DNA of 64,000 nt from Winogradskyella immobilis (GCF_021887715.1 NZ_JAIQXX010000002.1:223489-287488); one strand, 5' to 3'. Positions 44,178 to 52,406 are shown, numbered from the stretch's first letter. The notes: generated by a model not told the origin, from the sequence alone. Translations and numbers: made by a program.

Positions 44178-45236
44178 CTATACATCATCATAGTCCACAA
44201 CTACAGTAGCTGTTTTTGGGTGTGCTTGGCAAGTTAAAACCAAACCTTCAGCAACTTCAGCATCTGTTAAAATATTATTTTGTCGCATAATAGCTTCGCC
44301 TTCGGTAATGCGTGCAATACAACTACTACAGATACCACCTTGACAAGAATACGGAGCATCGATCTTTTCTTTTAAAGCAGCATCAAGTATACTTTGGTCT
44401 TGAGACATTTCAAATTTAAATTCTTCGTCATCAACAATGATTTTTATATTAGAGTTGCCTTCGCCAACTTGCGCCGAGCTTTTAGAGTTATTTTCACTTG
44501 GAGCTGTAAATAATTCAAAGAATATCTGTTTATCTTTTATATTATTTTCTGTAAGAGCATCTTTAACAGTGTGAATCATCTGTTCTGGGCCGCATAAGTA
44601 GAATGCGTCTATTGAAACACCTTTGTATTTATTTTTAACAATAAGATTTACGATACTTTTTTCTATACGACCAAAAAGCGCATCTTGTTCTTGAGCTTGG
44701 CTATATATAAAATGAATATGAAAACGATTACCGTAAGTTTGTTTTAATTGTATTAACTCGTTTGCAAACATGGCATCATTTAAACGTTTGTTGCCATAAA
44801 CTAAAATAAAATTGCTAAACGGTTCGTCTTCTAATAAGGTTTTAGCAATACTTAAAATAGGTGTAATGCCGCTTCCTGCAGCAAAAGCAGCTACAGTTCT
44901 GGTTTTAGCTTCATTAGCCTCAAAGATGAAACGCCCATTTGGTTCGGCAACTTCAATAGTGTCTCCAACTTTTAAAGAAGAATTTGCATATACTGAAAAT
45001 GTTCCATCTTCTACAGCTTTTACGGCTACAGTTAAATCACCACTATTAACAGAAGAACATATAGAATAATCTCTACGAATTTCTTCTCCATTTATAGTTG
45101 CTTTTAATGTAATGTACTGACCAGATTTAAAAGAAAAAGTAGCTTTAAGCGCATCAGGAATATTAAAAGTAATCGCTACAGATTGTTCTGTAACTTTAGT
45201 AATAGATGATATAGTTAGAGAATGAAATTGTGCCAT
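44178..45236 (-). CDS. PaaE-like flavodoxin/ferredoxin reductase with 2Fe-2S domain
   Basis: 352 residues from the ATG at 45236; the longer frame to 45269 would cover a promoter element. The order is FAD-binding (RRDYSICSS), NAD(P)-binding (AAGSGITPILS, YLCGPEQMI) and a C-terminal plant-type 2Fe-2S domain with SCQGGICSSCIAR and the fourth Cys in LTCQAHP. This layout matches the reductase subunit PaaE of phenylacetyl-CoA epoxidase, but no other paa gene is near, so it may serve another oxygenase or desaturase. Confidence 0.87.
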   Translation of the reverse strand: MAQFHSLTISSITKVTEQSVAITFNIPDALKATFSFKSGQYITLKATINGEEIRRDYSICSSVNSGDLTVAVKAVEDGTFSVYANSSLKVGDTIEVAEPNGRFIFEANEAKTRTVAAFAAGSGITPILSIAKTLLEDEPFSNFILVYGNKRLNDAMFANELIQLKQTYGNRFHIHFIYSQAQEQDALFGRIEKSIVNLIVKNKYKGVSIDAFYLCGPEQMIHTVKDALTENNIKDKQIFFELFTAPSENNSKSSAQVGEGNSNIKIIVDDEEFKFEMSQDQSILDAALKEKIDAPYSCQGGICSSCIARITEGEAIMRQNNILTDAEVAEGLVLTCQAHPKTATVVVDYDDV

Positions 45237-45251
45237 TGCAATATTTTTTTG

Positions 45252-45259
45252 CAAAAATA
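45252..45259 (-). promoter_or_regulatory. Promoter -7 element of the PaaE-like gene
   Basis: The minus strand reads TATTTTTG 16 bases before the chosen ATG. This supports the shorter start. No good -33 TTG is seen. Confidence 0.45.
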
Positions 45260-45304
45260 AGGAAGCCAATGTTTTTGTAAGTAGAATTTAAGATTAAAAT
45301 AATA

Positions 45305-45344
45305 CATAAGAATCTTATGCATAAGAAAATTATGTATATATTTG
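45305..45344 (+). promoter_or_regulatory. padR promoter with tandem palindromic operator
   Basis: TATATTTG at 45337-45344 is the -7 element. Directly upstream lie two adjacent 15-base palindromes: CATAAG-AAT-CTTATG (45305-45319, perfect) and CATAAG-AAA-ATTATG (45320-45334, one mismatch). The tandem copies cover the -33 region, ideal for autorepression by the PadR protein encoded next. Assignment to PadR is inference. Confidence 0.65.
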
Positions 45345-45351
45345 TAATACT

Positions 45352-45684
45352 ATGAGTAATTCTAAACTATATAAAGGAAGTATAAACACTATTATTTTAA
45401 AGTTGCTAAATGAGCACAATAAAATGTATGGTTACGAAATTACACAAAAGGTAAAAGACCTAACCAAAGGAGAGTTAAACATTACAGAGGGAGCTTTATA
45501 TCCTGCGCTTCATAAATTAGAGGCTGAAGGTTTATTAGATGTAGAGATTGCAAAAGTAGATAACCGCTTACGTAAGTATTATAAACTTACTGAAAATGGC
45601 ACCAAGGAAACTGCAAATAAATTAGAAGAATTAGCAGACTATATTAAAACAATGCAAACCTTGATAAATCCTAAATTGGCTTAA
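45352..45684 (+). CDS. PadR-family transcriptional regulator
   Basis: 110 residues, a single winged-helix domain of the short PadR type: YKGSINTIILKLLNEHNKMY, GYEITQKV, ITEGALYPALHKLEAEGLL and KYYKLTENGTKE are canonical. Such proteins repress their own operon and nearby membrane-protein genes until an envelope or chemical signal is sensed. The two following membrane genes are five and three to four bases apart or overlapping, so all three form one operon. Confidence 0.94.
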   Translation: MSNSKLYKGSINTIILKLLNEHNKMYGYEITQKVKDLTKGELNITEGALYPALHKLEAEGLLDVEIAKVDNRLRKYYKLTENGTKETANKLEELADYIKTMQTLINPKLA

Positions 45685-45689
45685 ATTTT

Positions 45690-46325
45690 ATGAAATTAAC
45701 CAAAGAAGAAATAAAATTTATAGATCACTTTATATTAGATCAAAATATTAAATACTTAGATATTCGTTCAGAACTTATTGATCATTTAGCAACTGAATTT
45801 GAAGAAAACTCTAATTTCGATTTAATTGAAGATTATTTAAAAACTAAAGTATCTTTTGTTAAGACTTTTGCTAAAAAACAACAGAAAATAATCCATTGGA
45901 GTTATCAAAAAAAACTTTGGTTTCAATTTGCTGAATTTTTTTATAAACCTAAATTTATAATTCTGCTTCTCGGTTTAATTTTCTCTGGAAATTTATTATT
46001 ACGGTTTTTTACTATAAAGCAGTTTAGCTCTATATTTTTCTTCACTTTAATAGCTTTGATACTTTATCCTTTATTTTATCAAATAAAATATAGTAAAGCA
46101 GTTAAAAGAGTACAATCAATGCAATCATTATTTACTATAAATTCACTTCCGTCCGTTTTTTTATACAGTTTTAGTGCATTTAAAGACGCGTTGTATGAGA
46201 ACTATTTATTATTAGCACTATATGCTTTATTTTCTATTCTTTTAGGACTTTCAGCAGTAATTATTGTTGAAAAAAACAGAAAAACAATATTAGGAAAATA
46301 CGACCAACTTGTAGGTGAAGAATGA
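45690..46325 (+). CDS. PadR-associated membrane protein 1 (HAAS-like N-terminal domain)
   Basis: 211 residues. A helical N-terminal domain (FIDHFILDQNIKYLDIRSEL followed by IDHLA) precedes four or so membrane segments from about residue 85. The xELxDHLA pattern recurs in the next protein, so the two are distant paralogues. The layout resembles DUF1700/HAAS proteins, which pair with PadR regulators. Function unknown; a sensory or partner role is inference. Confidence 0.6.
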   Translation: MKLTKEEIKFIDHFILDQNIKYLDIRSELIDHLATEFEENSNFDLIEDYLKTKVSFVKTFAKKQQKIIHWSYQKKLWFQFAEFFYKPKFIILLLGLIFSGNLLLRFFTIKQFSSIFFFTLIALILYPLFYQIKYSKAVKRVQSMQSLFTINSLPSVFLYSFSAFKDALYENYLLLALYALFSILLGLSAVIIVEKNRKTILGKYDQLVGEE

Positions 46326-47017
46326 AACTATCTAATACTCAAACACAAGAGCTTTATACCTTTACACAAAAACATTATGTCGACTGGTACGATGTGCAAA
46401 CGGAACTTGTAGACCATTTGGCTAATGGTATTGAAGCTCAAAGGGCAATTAACCCTAATATATCCTTTCAAGACGCCCTGAAAGCAGAATTTAAAAAATT
46501 TGGAATTATGGGATTTAGCAATGTTGTTGAAGAAAAAACAAAAGCTTTAAATAAGCATTATCGCTTATTGGTTTGGGGTTATTTTAAAAGTTTTTTTAAA
46601 CTTCCAAGAATCATATTAACTCTGTTTTTAATATGGAGCTATTATAGTATGATGGTTTTTTTTAATAATATATTTTGGGTTTTACTTATAAGTTGTATTG
46701 TATTAATGATAGTACCGTTTATATTTATTTATAGACAAGGTAAGTATGTAAAATCTATTAAAAAGAAAACGGGAAAAAAGTGGTTGTTTAATTCAATAAT
46801 TGTACAACTAGGAGGACTCATCCATTTTTTAAATATTGGAATCTATATTTCAGTAATTTTAGATTTAGAACGACGAGTTCTAAGCACAACAGCTTTAGTC
46901 GCCATATCATCTTTCATTATATTGTTTGGACTTCTACTTTATATTTCCATATTTGTAGTAACTCCAAATCTTCGACAACAAATGGCAAAACAACATCCAG
47001 ATTATAAGATCGCTTAA
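46322..47017 (+). CDS. PadR-associated membrane protein 2 (HAAS-like N-terminal domain)
   Basis: 231 residues, overlapping the previous gene by four bases. The N-terminal domain has VDWYDVQTELVDHLANGIE and DALKAEFKKFGIMGF, similar in pattern to its neighbour and to HAAS domains; about four membrane segments follow and the C-terminus is cytoplasmic. Function unknown. It ends 14 bases from the convergent LytTR gene with no clear terminator between. Confidence 0.6.
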   Translation: MKLSNTQTQELYTFTQKHYVDWYDVQTELVDHLANGIEAQRAINPNISFQDALKAEFKKFGIMGFSNVVEEKTKALNKHYRLLVWGYFKSFFKLPRIILTLFLIWSYYSMMVFFNNIFWVLLISCIVLMIVPFIFIYRQGKYVKSIKKKTGKKWLFNSIIVQLGGLIHFLNIGIYISVILDLERRVLSTTALVAISSFIILFGLLLYISIFVVTPNLRQQMAKQHPDYKIA

Positions 47018-47031
47018 TTATAAAGAGAAGA

Positions 47032-48225
47032 TTATAAATCCAACCATTGCTTAAAAGCAGCAGCTTTGTTTTTTCCGATGATAATATCAATTTCAGAAGC
47101 AGGATTAACCTGTATCTTAAGTTGGCTATTACCAAACTTGGTAATTTTATCAATAGCCGAAATAGCAACAATGATTTGTCTATTGGCTCTAAAAAATGAT
47201 TTTTCGTTGAGGTAAGAATAAATTTGATCTAAACTCTCACTTGCTGTAGCACGTTTCCCATCTTTTCTTACAATATATGTTATGGTATTTTCTACATAGA
47301 TATAGGCAATATCTTCCGTTGAGATAGGAACAAGTTCATTTCTAACATAAGTTAAAATGCGTTCTTTTTCTTTTATTGTAGATTCTTCAGCATTAGTCTC
47401 ACTAGAAGAAACTGCAGCAGGTGCTTTAATCTCAGTAATTTCATTTAGTTTTTTCTGATAATTATCTAAAGAATCATTGAGTTTAGAGAGATTAAGTACA
47501 CCATCTTCTAAACGAGTATTCTTTTGATCCAATTGATTTTGGTAATATCCAGTAATGACACGTATAGCCGCAAAAACCATTAAAAGAATCAGTAAACCTA
47601 TAATAAGTATAAAAAAATAAAGTTGCGTCCTCCAGGTATTAATTTTAGTTTTAAAATTCTCGATGTTTATATTGGATGCAACGATAAGGTCTGAATTAGG
47701 TATTGATTGAATATATATTACTTTAGAACTTTTAGTGTATTTATTATCATAAATCGCGTCATATAATTCAGCGCCTGAAACTGAATTTTCAATAGCTAAT
47801 GCGTCAGAAGCTTCGGCATCTTCATTTAAATCTAATTTTGTTCTATCAGGATGGCATTTCATTTTGCCTTGCCAATCAAAAACAGAAAGGAACACTAATT
47901 CGGACTCGGTGTTTTCGACGAGATATTGTAATTTTGTAGCGATTAAATCTTTTTTAATTTTTTCAATTTCAGAATCTCTTTGAAATTCGGAGACATTTAT
48001 ATCTGTTTTTAATCTATTTTCTATAGAATCTATTTTTATAAAAATTTTAGAATCATTGAGATCTATTAATGTATGTTTTACTTGGGTTTTTGCGTAAGAG
48101 ATATTATTATCTAAAAGCACACTACCATTTATTTTTAATAAGTAAGGAATGCTAATTATAGAGACCAATACAAAGAATAAAACAAAGCTAACTGCTGTGT
48201 AGAGATAGAATTTATAGTTTTTCAT
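47032..48225 (-). CDS. Membrane-bound LytTR-domain transcriptional regulator with extracytoplasmic sensor
   Basis: 397 residues. Membrane segment 1 (about 8-30), a periplasmic sensor of roughly 170 residues resembling a dCache/double-PAS module, membrane segment 2 (about 203-223), a coiled coil (LDQKNTRLEDGVLNLSKLND), and a C-terminal LytTR DNA-binding domain from about residue 295 (ISTEDIAYIYVENTITYIV, SLDQIYSYL, FFRANRQIIVAISAI). This is a one-component regulator acting from the membrane. It is divergent from the OB-fold/YceI/DUF5777 operon, a likely target; LytTR-like repeats also occur before the gene at 50.6 kb. Confidence 0.87.
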   Translation of the reverse strand: MKNYKFYLYTAVSFVLFFVLVSIISIPYLLKINGSVLLDNNISYAKTQVKHTLIDLNDSKIFIKIDSIENRLKTDINVSEFQRDSEIEKIKKDLIATKLQYLVENTESELVFLSVFDWQGKMKCHPDRTKLDLNEDAEASDALAIENSVSGAELYDAIYDNKYTKSSKVIYIQSIPNSDLIVASNINIENFKTKINTWRTQLYFFILIIGLLILLMVFAAIRVITGYYQNQLDQKNTRLEDGVLNLSKLNDSLDNYQKKLNEITEIKAPAAVSSSETNAEESTIKEKERILTYVRNELVPISTEDIAYIYVENTITYIVRKDGKRATASESLDQIYSYLNEKSFFRANRQIIVAISAIDKITKFGNSQLKIQVNPASEIDIIIGKNKAAAFKQWLDL

Positions 48226-48272
48226 GTGTTAGTTTAGTGTATTAACAGCGTAATAGTCGTAATCTTTTAAGA

Positions 48273-48303
48273 TTGCTTAAAAACAAATAGTGTATTAATT
48301 TTG
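48273..48303 (+). promoter_or_regulatory. Promoter of the OB-fold/YceI/DUF5777 operon
   Basis: TTG at 48273-48275 and TAATTTTG at 48296-48303 are 20 bases apart. A 6-bp inverted repeat (AATCTT..AAGATT, 48261-48274) overlaps the -33 element, and CGTAAT occurs twice nine bases apart at 48249 and 48258. The -7 element includes the only TTG start of the first gene, which leaves that start uncertain. Confidence 0.6.
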
Positions 48304-48717
48304 TATCGACATAAAACAAAGATATTTGTTTTCTTTATTATTTTAGGTCTTACGGTCTTCTTATATACTTATATAAATAAACCAGAAAAAGACACAAGAG
48401 ATATAGAAACAGAAGTTAGCTTAACCACTAATGAGATTATTGCATATATAGATAATGCTGATAATGATTATTTAAAAAGTTATATAAACAAAGCTATAGA
48501 AGTAGAAGGCACAGTAAAAGAATTAACTTTTAAAAATAACATACATAGTATTTTATTATCTAGTGATAATAAAGAAAGGTTAGTATTGTGCCAAATGCAA
48601 CAAGGAGAAACTTCTAAAATGGAAAATATAAAAGAAGGAGAGTTGGTTAAAATTAAAGGAATTTATAAAGGATCGTTGTTAGATGCTATATTATTAAACT
48701 GTATTTTTATACAATAA
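48301..48717 (+). CDS. Membrane-anchored OB-fold (tRNA_anti-like) protein
   Basis: Up to 138 residues. One N-terminal membrane anchor (KIFVFFIILGLTVFLYTYI) and a domain with YINKAIEVEGTVKEL, ILLSS and GELVKIKGIYKG, the strand pattern of the tRNA_anti-like OB-fold family found in Bacteroidota beside YceI genes. Function unknown. The only in-frame TTG coincides with the -7 promoter box, so translation may begin at a nonstandard codon just downstream. Its stop abuts the next ATG. Confidence 0.7.
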   Translation: MYRHKTKIFVFFIILGLTVFLYTYINKPEKDTRDIETEVSLTTNEIIAYIDNADNDYLKSYINKAIEVEGTVKELTFKNNIHSILLSSDNKERLVLCQMQQGETSKMENIKEGELVKIKGIYKGSLLDAILLNCIFIQ

Positions 48718-49269
48718 ATGGATATGCTTAAAACATTACTTTCATTCTTTATATTTATAAGTTTAGGCTGTGTTGTTATAGAGGCTCAAGATTATATTGA
48801 TCGTCAAGGAGAAATTACATTTTTCTCCTATACTTCTGTTGAAGATATACAAGCAAAAAATAATCAGGGACTAAGTAGTATAAGTCTTGAGACGGGTGAT
48901 ATTGCTGTAAGAATATTAATGAAAGCTTTTGTGTTTAAAAAATCGTTAATGCACGAGCATTTTAACGAGAGTTATATAGAATCTGATCTTTATCCTGAAG
49001 CGACATTTCTTGGAAAAATTATTGATTTTAATCAAGACGACGACGAACAAATTCGAATTATAAAAGGAGATTTTCAATTGAGAGATGTGTCTAAACCATT
49101 TGAGATTAAATCGAAAATCACAAAAGAGAATAACACATACAGTATAGAAGGTGAGTTAGAGGTAAATATTGAAGATTATAAAATTAAAGTTCCAAAATTG
49201 CTGTCACCTAATATTGCAAAAACGATAAAAGTTTCTTTCAAATTTCAATACCGTCCTAATGAAAAATAA
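48718..49269 (+). CDS. YceI-family periplasmic protein
   Basis: 183 residues with an N-terminal signal peptide (LLSFFIFISLGCVVIEAQ). The mature part fits the YceI lipocalin-like barrel: RQGEITFFSYTSVEDIQAKN, FNESYIESDLYPEATFLGKI and GDFQLRDVSKPFEI. YceI proteins bind isoprenoids or amphiphiles in the periplasm. It abuts the OB-fold gene and overlaps the DUF5777 gene by 11 bases. Confidence 0.9.
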   Translation: MDMLKTLLSFFIFISLGCVVIEAQDYIDRQGEITFFSYTSVEDIQAKNNQGLSSISLETGDIAVRILMKAFVFKKSLMHEHFNESYIESDLYPEATFLGKIIDFNQDDDEQIRIIKGDFQLRDVSKPFEIKSKITKENNTYSIEGELEVNIEDYKIKVPKLLSPNIAKTIKVSFKFQYRPNEK

Positions 49270-50140
49270 AAGTAAACTCATAGTATTTAGTTTTTTTATT
49301 GCCAGTATATATAATATTGGGGCGCAAAGCTTGTTAGACAAACTTAAAGCAGAACCTATTGATACCACATTCTATACCGAAGCTACATTTAAAGGTACTC
49401 GCGTAGGTGTAGGACATTCAGTAGAAACACGCAAAAAAAATTCCTTAGAGATATCAGTAATGAATCGATTTTGGAATCTATCTAGAGAGGAGGAAACAGA
49501 AACAAGTAATTCTTTTATTGCAGACAGAATGTCATCACGTTTTGGTATAGACTATAGTTTTACAGACCGCTTAACATATGGAGTTGGTTTTTCTACATTA
49601 AATAATGTTTTAGATAATTATGTAAAATACAGATTAATAAGGCAACAAGATAACGGGCCTAATAAGTTCAGTCTTACTGCTTTCCAATCCGCTACGCACA
49701 GAAGTATTCCAGGCAATACAAATGCTAATTTTAATGATAGATTGTCTTTTACAACACAATTGTTATTCGCAAGAAAGTTTACCAGAAATTTTTCTTTACA
49801 AATTTCGCCAACATATATACATCGTAGTACAGTGAGCTCAGATTTAGATGACAATAATCAATTTGCTGTTGGTTTTGCAGCTAGATATAAACTAAAAGGG
49901 CATACTTCTATTTTTTCAGAGTATTTTTATGTCGCAAACGAACTTAATTCTGTTGAGACTTTTGGTGTTTTCTCTCTTGGTGTTAATTGGGAGTTAAGTG
50001 ATTTGTTACTTCAGTTTAAAATGACAAATACAGGTAATTTTGTTGAAGACGCTTTTATTACCCAAACTCGAAGAAACTTTAATTTTGAAGATGGCAACTT
50101 CTTTTTTGGGTTTCATGCCACATACTTTATTCAATTATAA
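49259..50140 (+). CDS. DUF5777 family outer-membrane beta-barrel protein
   Basis: 293 residues with a signal peptide ending near GAQS. The alternating pattern and repeated aromatic girdle residues (DRLTYGVGFSTLNNVLDNYV, FSLQISPTYIHRS, FFFGFHATYFIQL ending in an aromatic-rich strand) fit a beta-barrel. It matches DUF5777, which in Bacteroidota follows YceI genes. It may be the outer-membrane partner of the YceI/OB-fold proteins; substrate unknown. Confidence 0.85.
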   Translation: MKNKSKLIVFSFFIASIYNIGAQSLLDKLKAEPIDTTFYTEATFKGTRVGVGHSVETRKKNSLEISVMNRFWNLSREEETETSNSFIADRMSSRFGIDYSFTDRLTYGVGFSTLNNVLDNYVKYRLIRQQDNGPNKFSLTAFQSATHRSIPGNTNANFNDRLSFTTQLLFARKFTRNFSLQISPTYIHRSTVSSDLDDNNQFAVGFAARYKLKGHTSIFSEYFYVANELNSVETFGVFSLGVNWELSDLLLQFKMTNTGNFVEDAFITQTRRNFNFEDGNFFFGFHATYFIQL

Positions 50141-50460
50141 ACACACACATTCTTTTAAATTATCAATACATAATTATAAAAGCGTCTTTGAGATGTTTTT
50201 TAGTTGTATAACTATCTATGTTTAAAATTGAATACGATGAAGAAGAGCGTTGTGTACATAAATGTATCTATACATCTATAAGAAAAATAGATTAGACTTA
50301 TTTTTTATAAAAGATATCAATTAATCTATTTTATAAAGTCTTTTTAGAATCTCACTTTTCCTTTTTAAAGAACTTCTAATAAAACGATATAGATATAATA
50401 TTCTCATAATGCCTATATCTGTTAATGTATGTTAAACCCAGTATTAACAGGGCTTACCTA

Positions 50461-50490
50461 TTCCGTTTTAAAGCTTGTTTTTCCGTTTTA
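50461..50490 (+). promoter_or_regulatory. Direct repeat resembling a LytTR operator
   Basis: TTCCGTTTTA occurs twice (50461-50470 and 50481-50490), 20 bases apart start to start, i.e. on one face of the helix. The TCCGTTT part fits the first seven positions of the known LytTR half-site pattern (W-M-M-GTT-N). It ends 11 bases before the candidate -33 element, a normal place for an activator. Confidence 0.5.
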
Positions 50491-50501
50491 CTCTCTTTTA
50501 G

Positions 50502-50533
50502 TTGTTACAAGGTTGATTCGTGTCATTTATTTG
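50502..50533 (+). promoter_or_regulatory. Candidate promoter of the four-repeat lipoprotein gene
   Basis: TTG at 50502-50504 and TTTATTTG at 50526-50533 (one mismatch to TAnnTTTG) are 21 bases apart. The start codon is 52 bases downstream. Confidence 0.45.
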
Positions 50534-50585
50534 CACCGTTAAATAATTGAAACGAAAACAGAAAATAATTTAAAACAAAACAAAA

Positions 50586-52406
50586 ATGAAAAAGTTAATT
50601 TTATTATTACTAATACCAGCTTTTATATTAAGCTGTAGTTCAGATGACGATGCTATCGTTATTGAAGAAAATAATGGCGATGGCATTATTAGAATAACAC
50701 AAGTAAACACACAAGGAGATTTACTTGTACTATCAAATTTAGGAACTGCATCAACTGATGTAGGAGAATACTATTTATGTTTAGGACCTGGAACTTATGT
50801 AAGAGTTGCTAATGCAGCTTCTGGATCTACAGTAATAGCGCCAAATCAAAGTCTAACATTAGAGTACGATGTAAATGAAGCTTCAGGAGGGTTAAGCCTA
50901 TTCTCTACAAACTCGTTTTCATCTTCAGACCCTAATATATTATTAGATTTTATGCAATGGGGAGCTGGAAACCAAGCAAGGGCTAGTCAAGCAGTAACAG
51001 CAGGCCGTTGGGACAGCGTTGCTAACTTTATTCCATTAGGATCACCTTATAATTTCACAGGTGAAGCGGACCAATTTGGAGCTACATTTTATGAGGCAAG
51101 TGAAGTTGAAGCTGCAACACCAGTAGTGCGTATTTTACAAGTTGATGCTTCAGCTGATATTGTATGGTTATCTAACTTCGGATCAGAATCTGTAGATGTT
51201 GGAGATTACTTCTTATGTTTAGGACCTGGAACTTATGTAAGAGTTTCTGATGCCGCTAGTGGTTCTACCACTATTGCGCCAGGAGCAAATATTCAATTAA
51301 GTTATGATGTTAATGAAACTGAAGATGGTTTAAGTATATTTTCTACAAATACAAACTTTAACTCTTCTGACCCAAGCATACTATTAGATTATGTACAATG
51401 GGGAGCTGGTAATCAAGCAAGAGTTGACCAAGCAGTAACAGCAGGTCGTTGGGATAATTCGGCAAATTTTGTTGCTGATGGATCTCCATATGCATTTACT
51501 GGAGAAGGCGATGAGTTTGGATCTACATTCTGGGAAGGTACAGAAGCAGATCCATTAGGAGTACTTCGTATTCTTCAAGTAAACCCTATTACAGATCAAG
51601 TATGGTTAACTAATGTTGGTGATGCCGCTTTAGATGCAGGAGATTACTGGTTATGTTTAGGCCCTGGTACTTATGCGCAAGTATCAACAAGAACTTCTGG
51701 TTCTACAGTTATAGAACCAGGCGAAAATATTATGTTAGACTATGATATGAATCTTGAAGAAGATGGTTTGAGTATTTTTGCTACAAACACATTTACGTCT
51801 TCTGATCCAGATGTATTATTAGACTTTGTTCAATGGGGCGCTGGTAACCAACCAAGATCTGCTCAAGCAGTAACTGCTGGTCGTTGGGATTCAGCTGAGA
51901 ATTTTGTAGATGGATTTGCACCATATAGTTTTATAGGTGAAGCAGATGAGTTTGGTTCTACGTTCTGGGATACAGCTGCTGAGTCTCGTACTGTAAGAAT
52001 ATTACAATTTAACGCTCAAACAGATCAGGTATGGTTATCTAACTTTGGTAATACCGCAGTGGAAATAGGAGATTATTTTTTATGCTTAGGTCCTGGAACT
52101 TATGTGCAAGTTTCTACTGCAGCTAATGGTGCTTCTACCGAATTAGCACCAGGTGAAAATGTAATGCTATCGTATAACGTAAATGAATCTGTAGACGGAT
52201 TAAGTATCTTTTCGACTAATTCTTTTGGTTCAACAGATCCTAATATATTAATTGATTATGTACAATGGGGAGATGCAAACCAAATGCGAGTTAGTCAAGC
52301 TGTAACTGCTGGTCGTTGGGATTCTGCAGCAAACTTTGTAGAAGGAGGTCCTTCATACAGTTTTAATGGTAATGAAAATGATTTTGGTTCAACATTCTGG
52401 GACTAA
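50586..52406 (+). CDS. Lipoprotein with four lamin-tail-like repeats
   Basis: 606 residues. Lipoprotein signal MKKLILLLLIPAFILSCSSD with Cys at 17 and an acidic tether, then four similar units of about 137 residues (roughly 34-170, 180-317, 326-461, 469-606). Each unit has a VWLSNFG...DVGDYFLCLGPGTYV segment, a short SIFSTN region, VQWGAGNQ and QAVTAGRWDSAANF, and ends near FGSTFW. The first part of each unit resembles a lamin-tail (LTD) beta-sandwich, where structural text reads like 'IeL.N.g..vdlg.w'. It should be exposed at the outer membrane or surface, perhaps binding or adhesive. A terminator follows the gene, so it is monocistronic. Confidence 0.75.
   Translation: MKKLILLLLIPAFILSCSSDDDAIVIEENNGDGIIRITQVNTQGDLLVLSNLGTASTDVGEYYLCLGPGTYVRVANAASGSTVIAPNQSLTLEYDVNEASGGLSLFSTNSFSSSDPNILLDFMQWGAGNQARASQAVTAGRWDSVANFIPLGSPYNFTGEADQFGATFYEASEVEAATPVVRILQVDASADIVWLSNFGSESVDVGDYFLCLGPGTYVRVSDAASGSTTIAPGANIQLSYDVNETEDGLSIFSTNTNFNSSDPSILLDYVQWGAGNQARVDQAVTAGRWDNSANFVADGSPYAFTGEGDEFGSTFWEGTEADPLGVLRILQVNPITDQVWLTNVGDAALDAGDYWLCLGPGTYAQVSTRTSGSTVIEPGENIMLDYDMNLEEDGLSIFATNTFTSSDPDVLLDFVQWGAGNQPRSAQAVTAGRWDSAENFVDGFAPYSFIGEADEFGSTFWDTAAESRTVRILQFNAQTDQVWLSNFGNTAVEIGDYFLCLGPGTYVQVSTAANGASTELAPGENVMLSYNVNESVDGLSIFSTNSFGSTDPNILIDYVQWGDANQMRVSQAVTAGRWDSAANFVEGGPSYSFNGNENDFGSTFWD
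50685..52403 (+). repeat. Four-fold internal coding repeat, unit about 410-435 bases
   Basis: Units start near 50685, 51123, 51561 and 51990. The most constant blocks encode CLGPGTY, QWG, and QAVTAGRWD. Protein identity is high while third codon positions differ, indicating older duplications kept by selection. Confidence 0.85.

Larger units (their letters stand above)
50141..50585. other. 445-base intergenic region with RNA structure and regulatory repeats
   Basis: No credible gene. At 50284-50294 and 50322-50332 lies an 11-bp inverted repeat; an alternative pairing of AGACTT (50294-50299) with AAGTCT (50336-50341), plus TATAAAA with TTTTATA, ends in a short T-run and could terminate the DUF5777 operon. 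Near 50382-50436 GATATAG pairs with CTATATC. The right part holds direct repeats and a promoter, listed separately. Confidence 0.6.

Noticed and set aside
44155..44180. CACCTAA short repeats as a CRISPR-like or phage site
   Set aside because: Only about three seven-base units without spacers; simple-sequence slippage between convergent genes is enough to explain them.
44812..45069. Plus-strand open frame of 85 codons
   Set aside because: It is antisense to the FAD-binding part of the PaaE-like gene, with no promoter or family resemblance.
50141..50585. Possible small gene or tRNA in the largest intergenic gap
   Set aside because: No cloverleaf, no conserved short peptide; only hairpins, direct repeats and a promoter can be supported.
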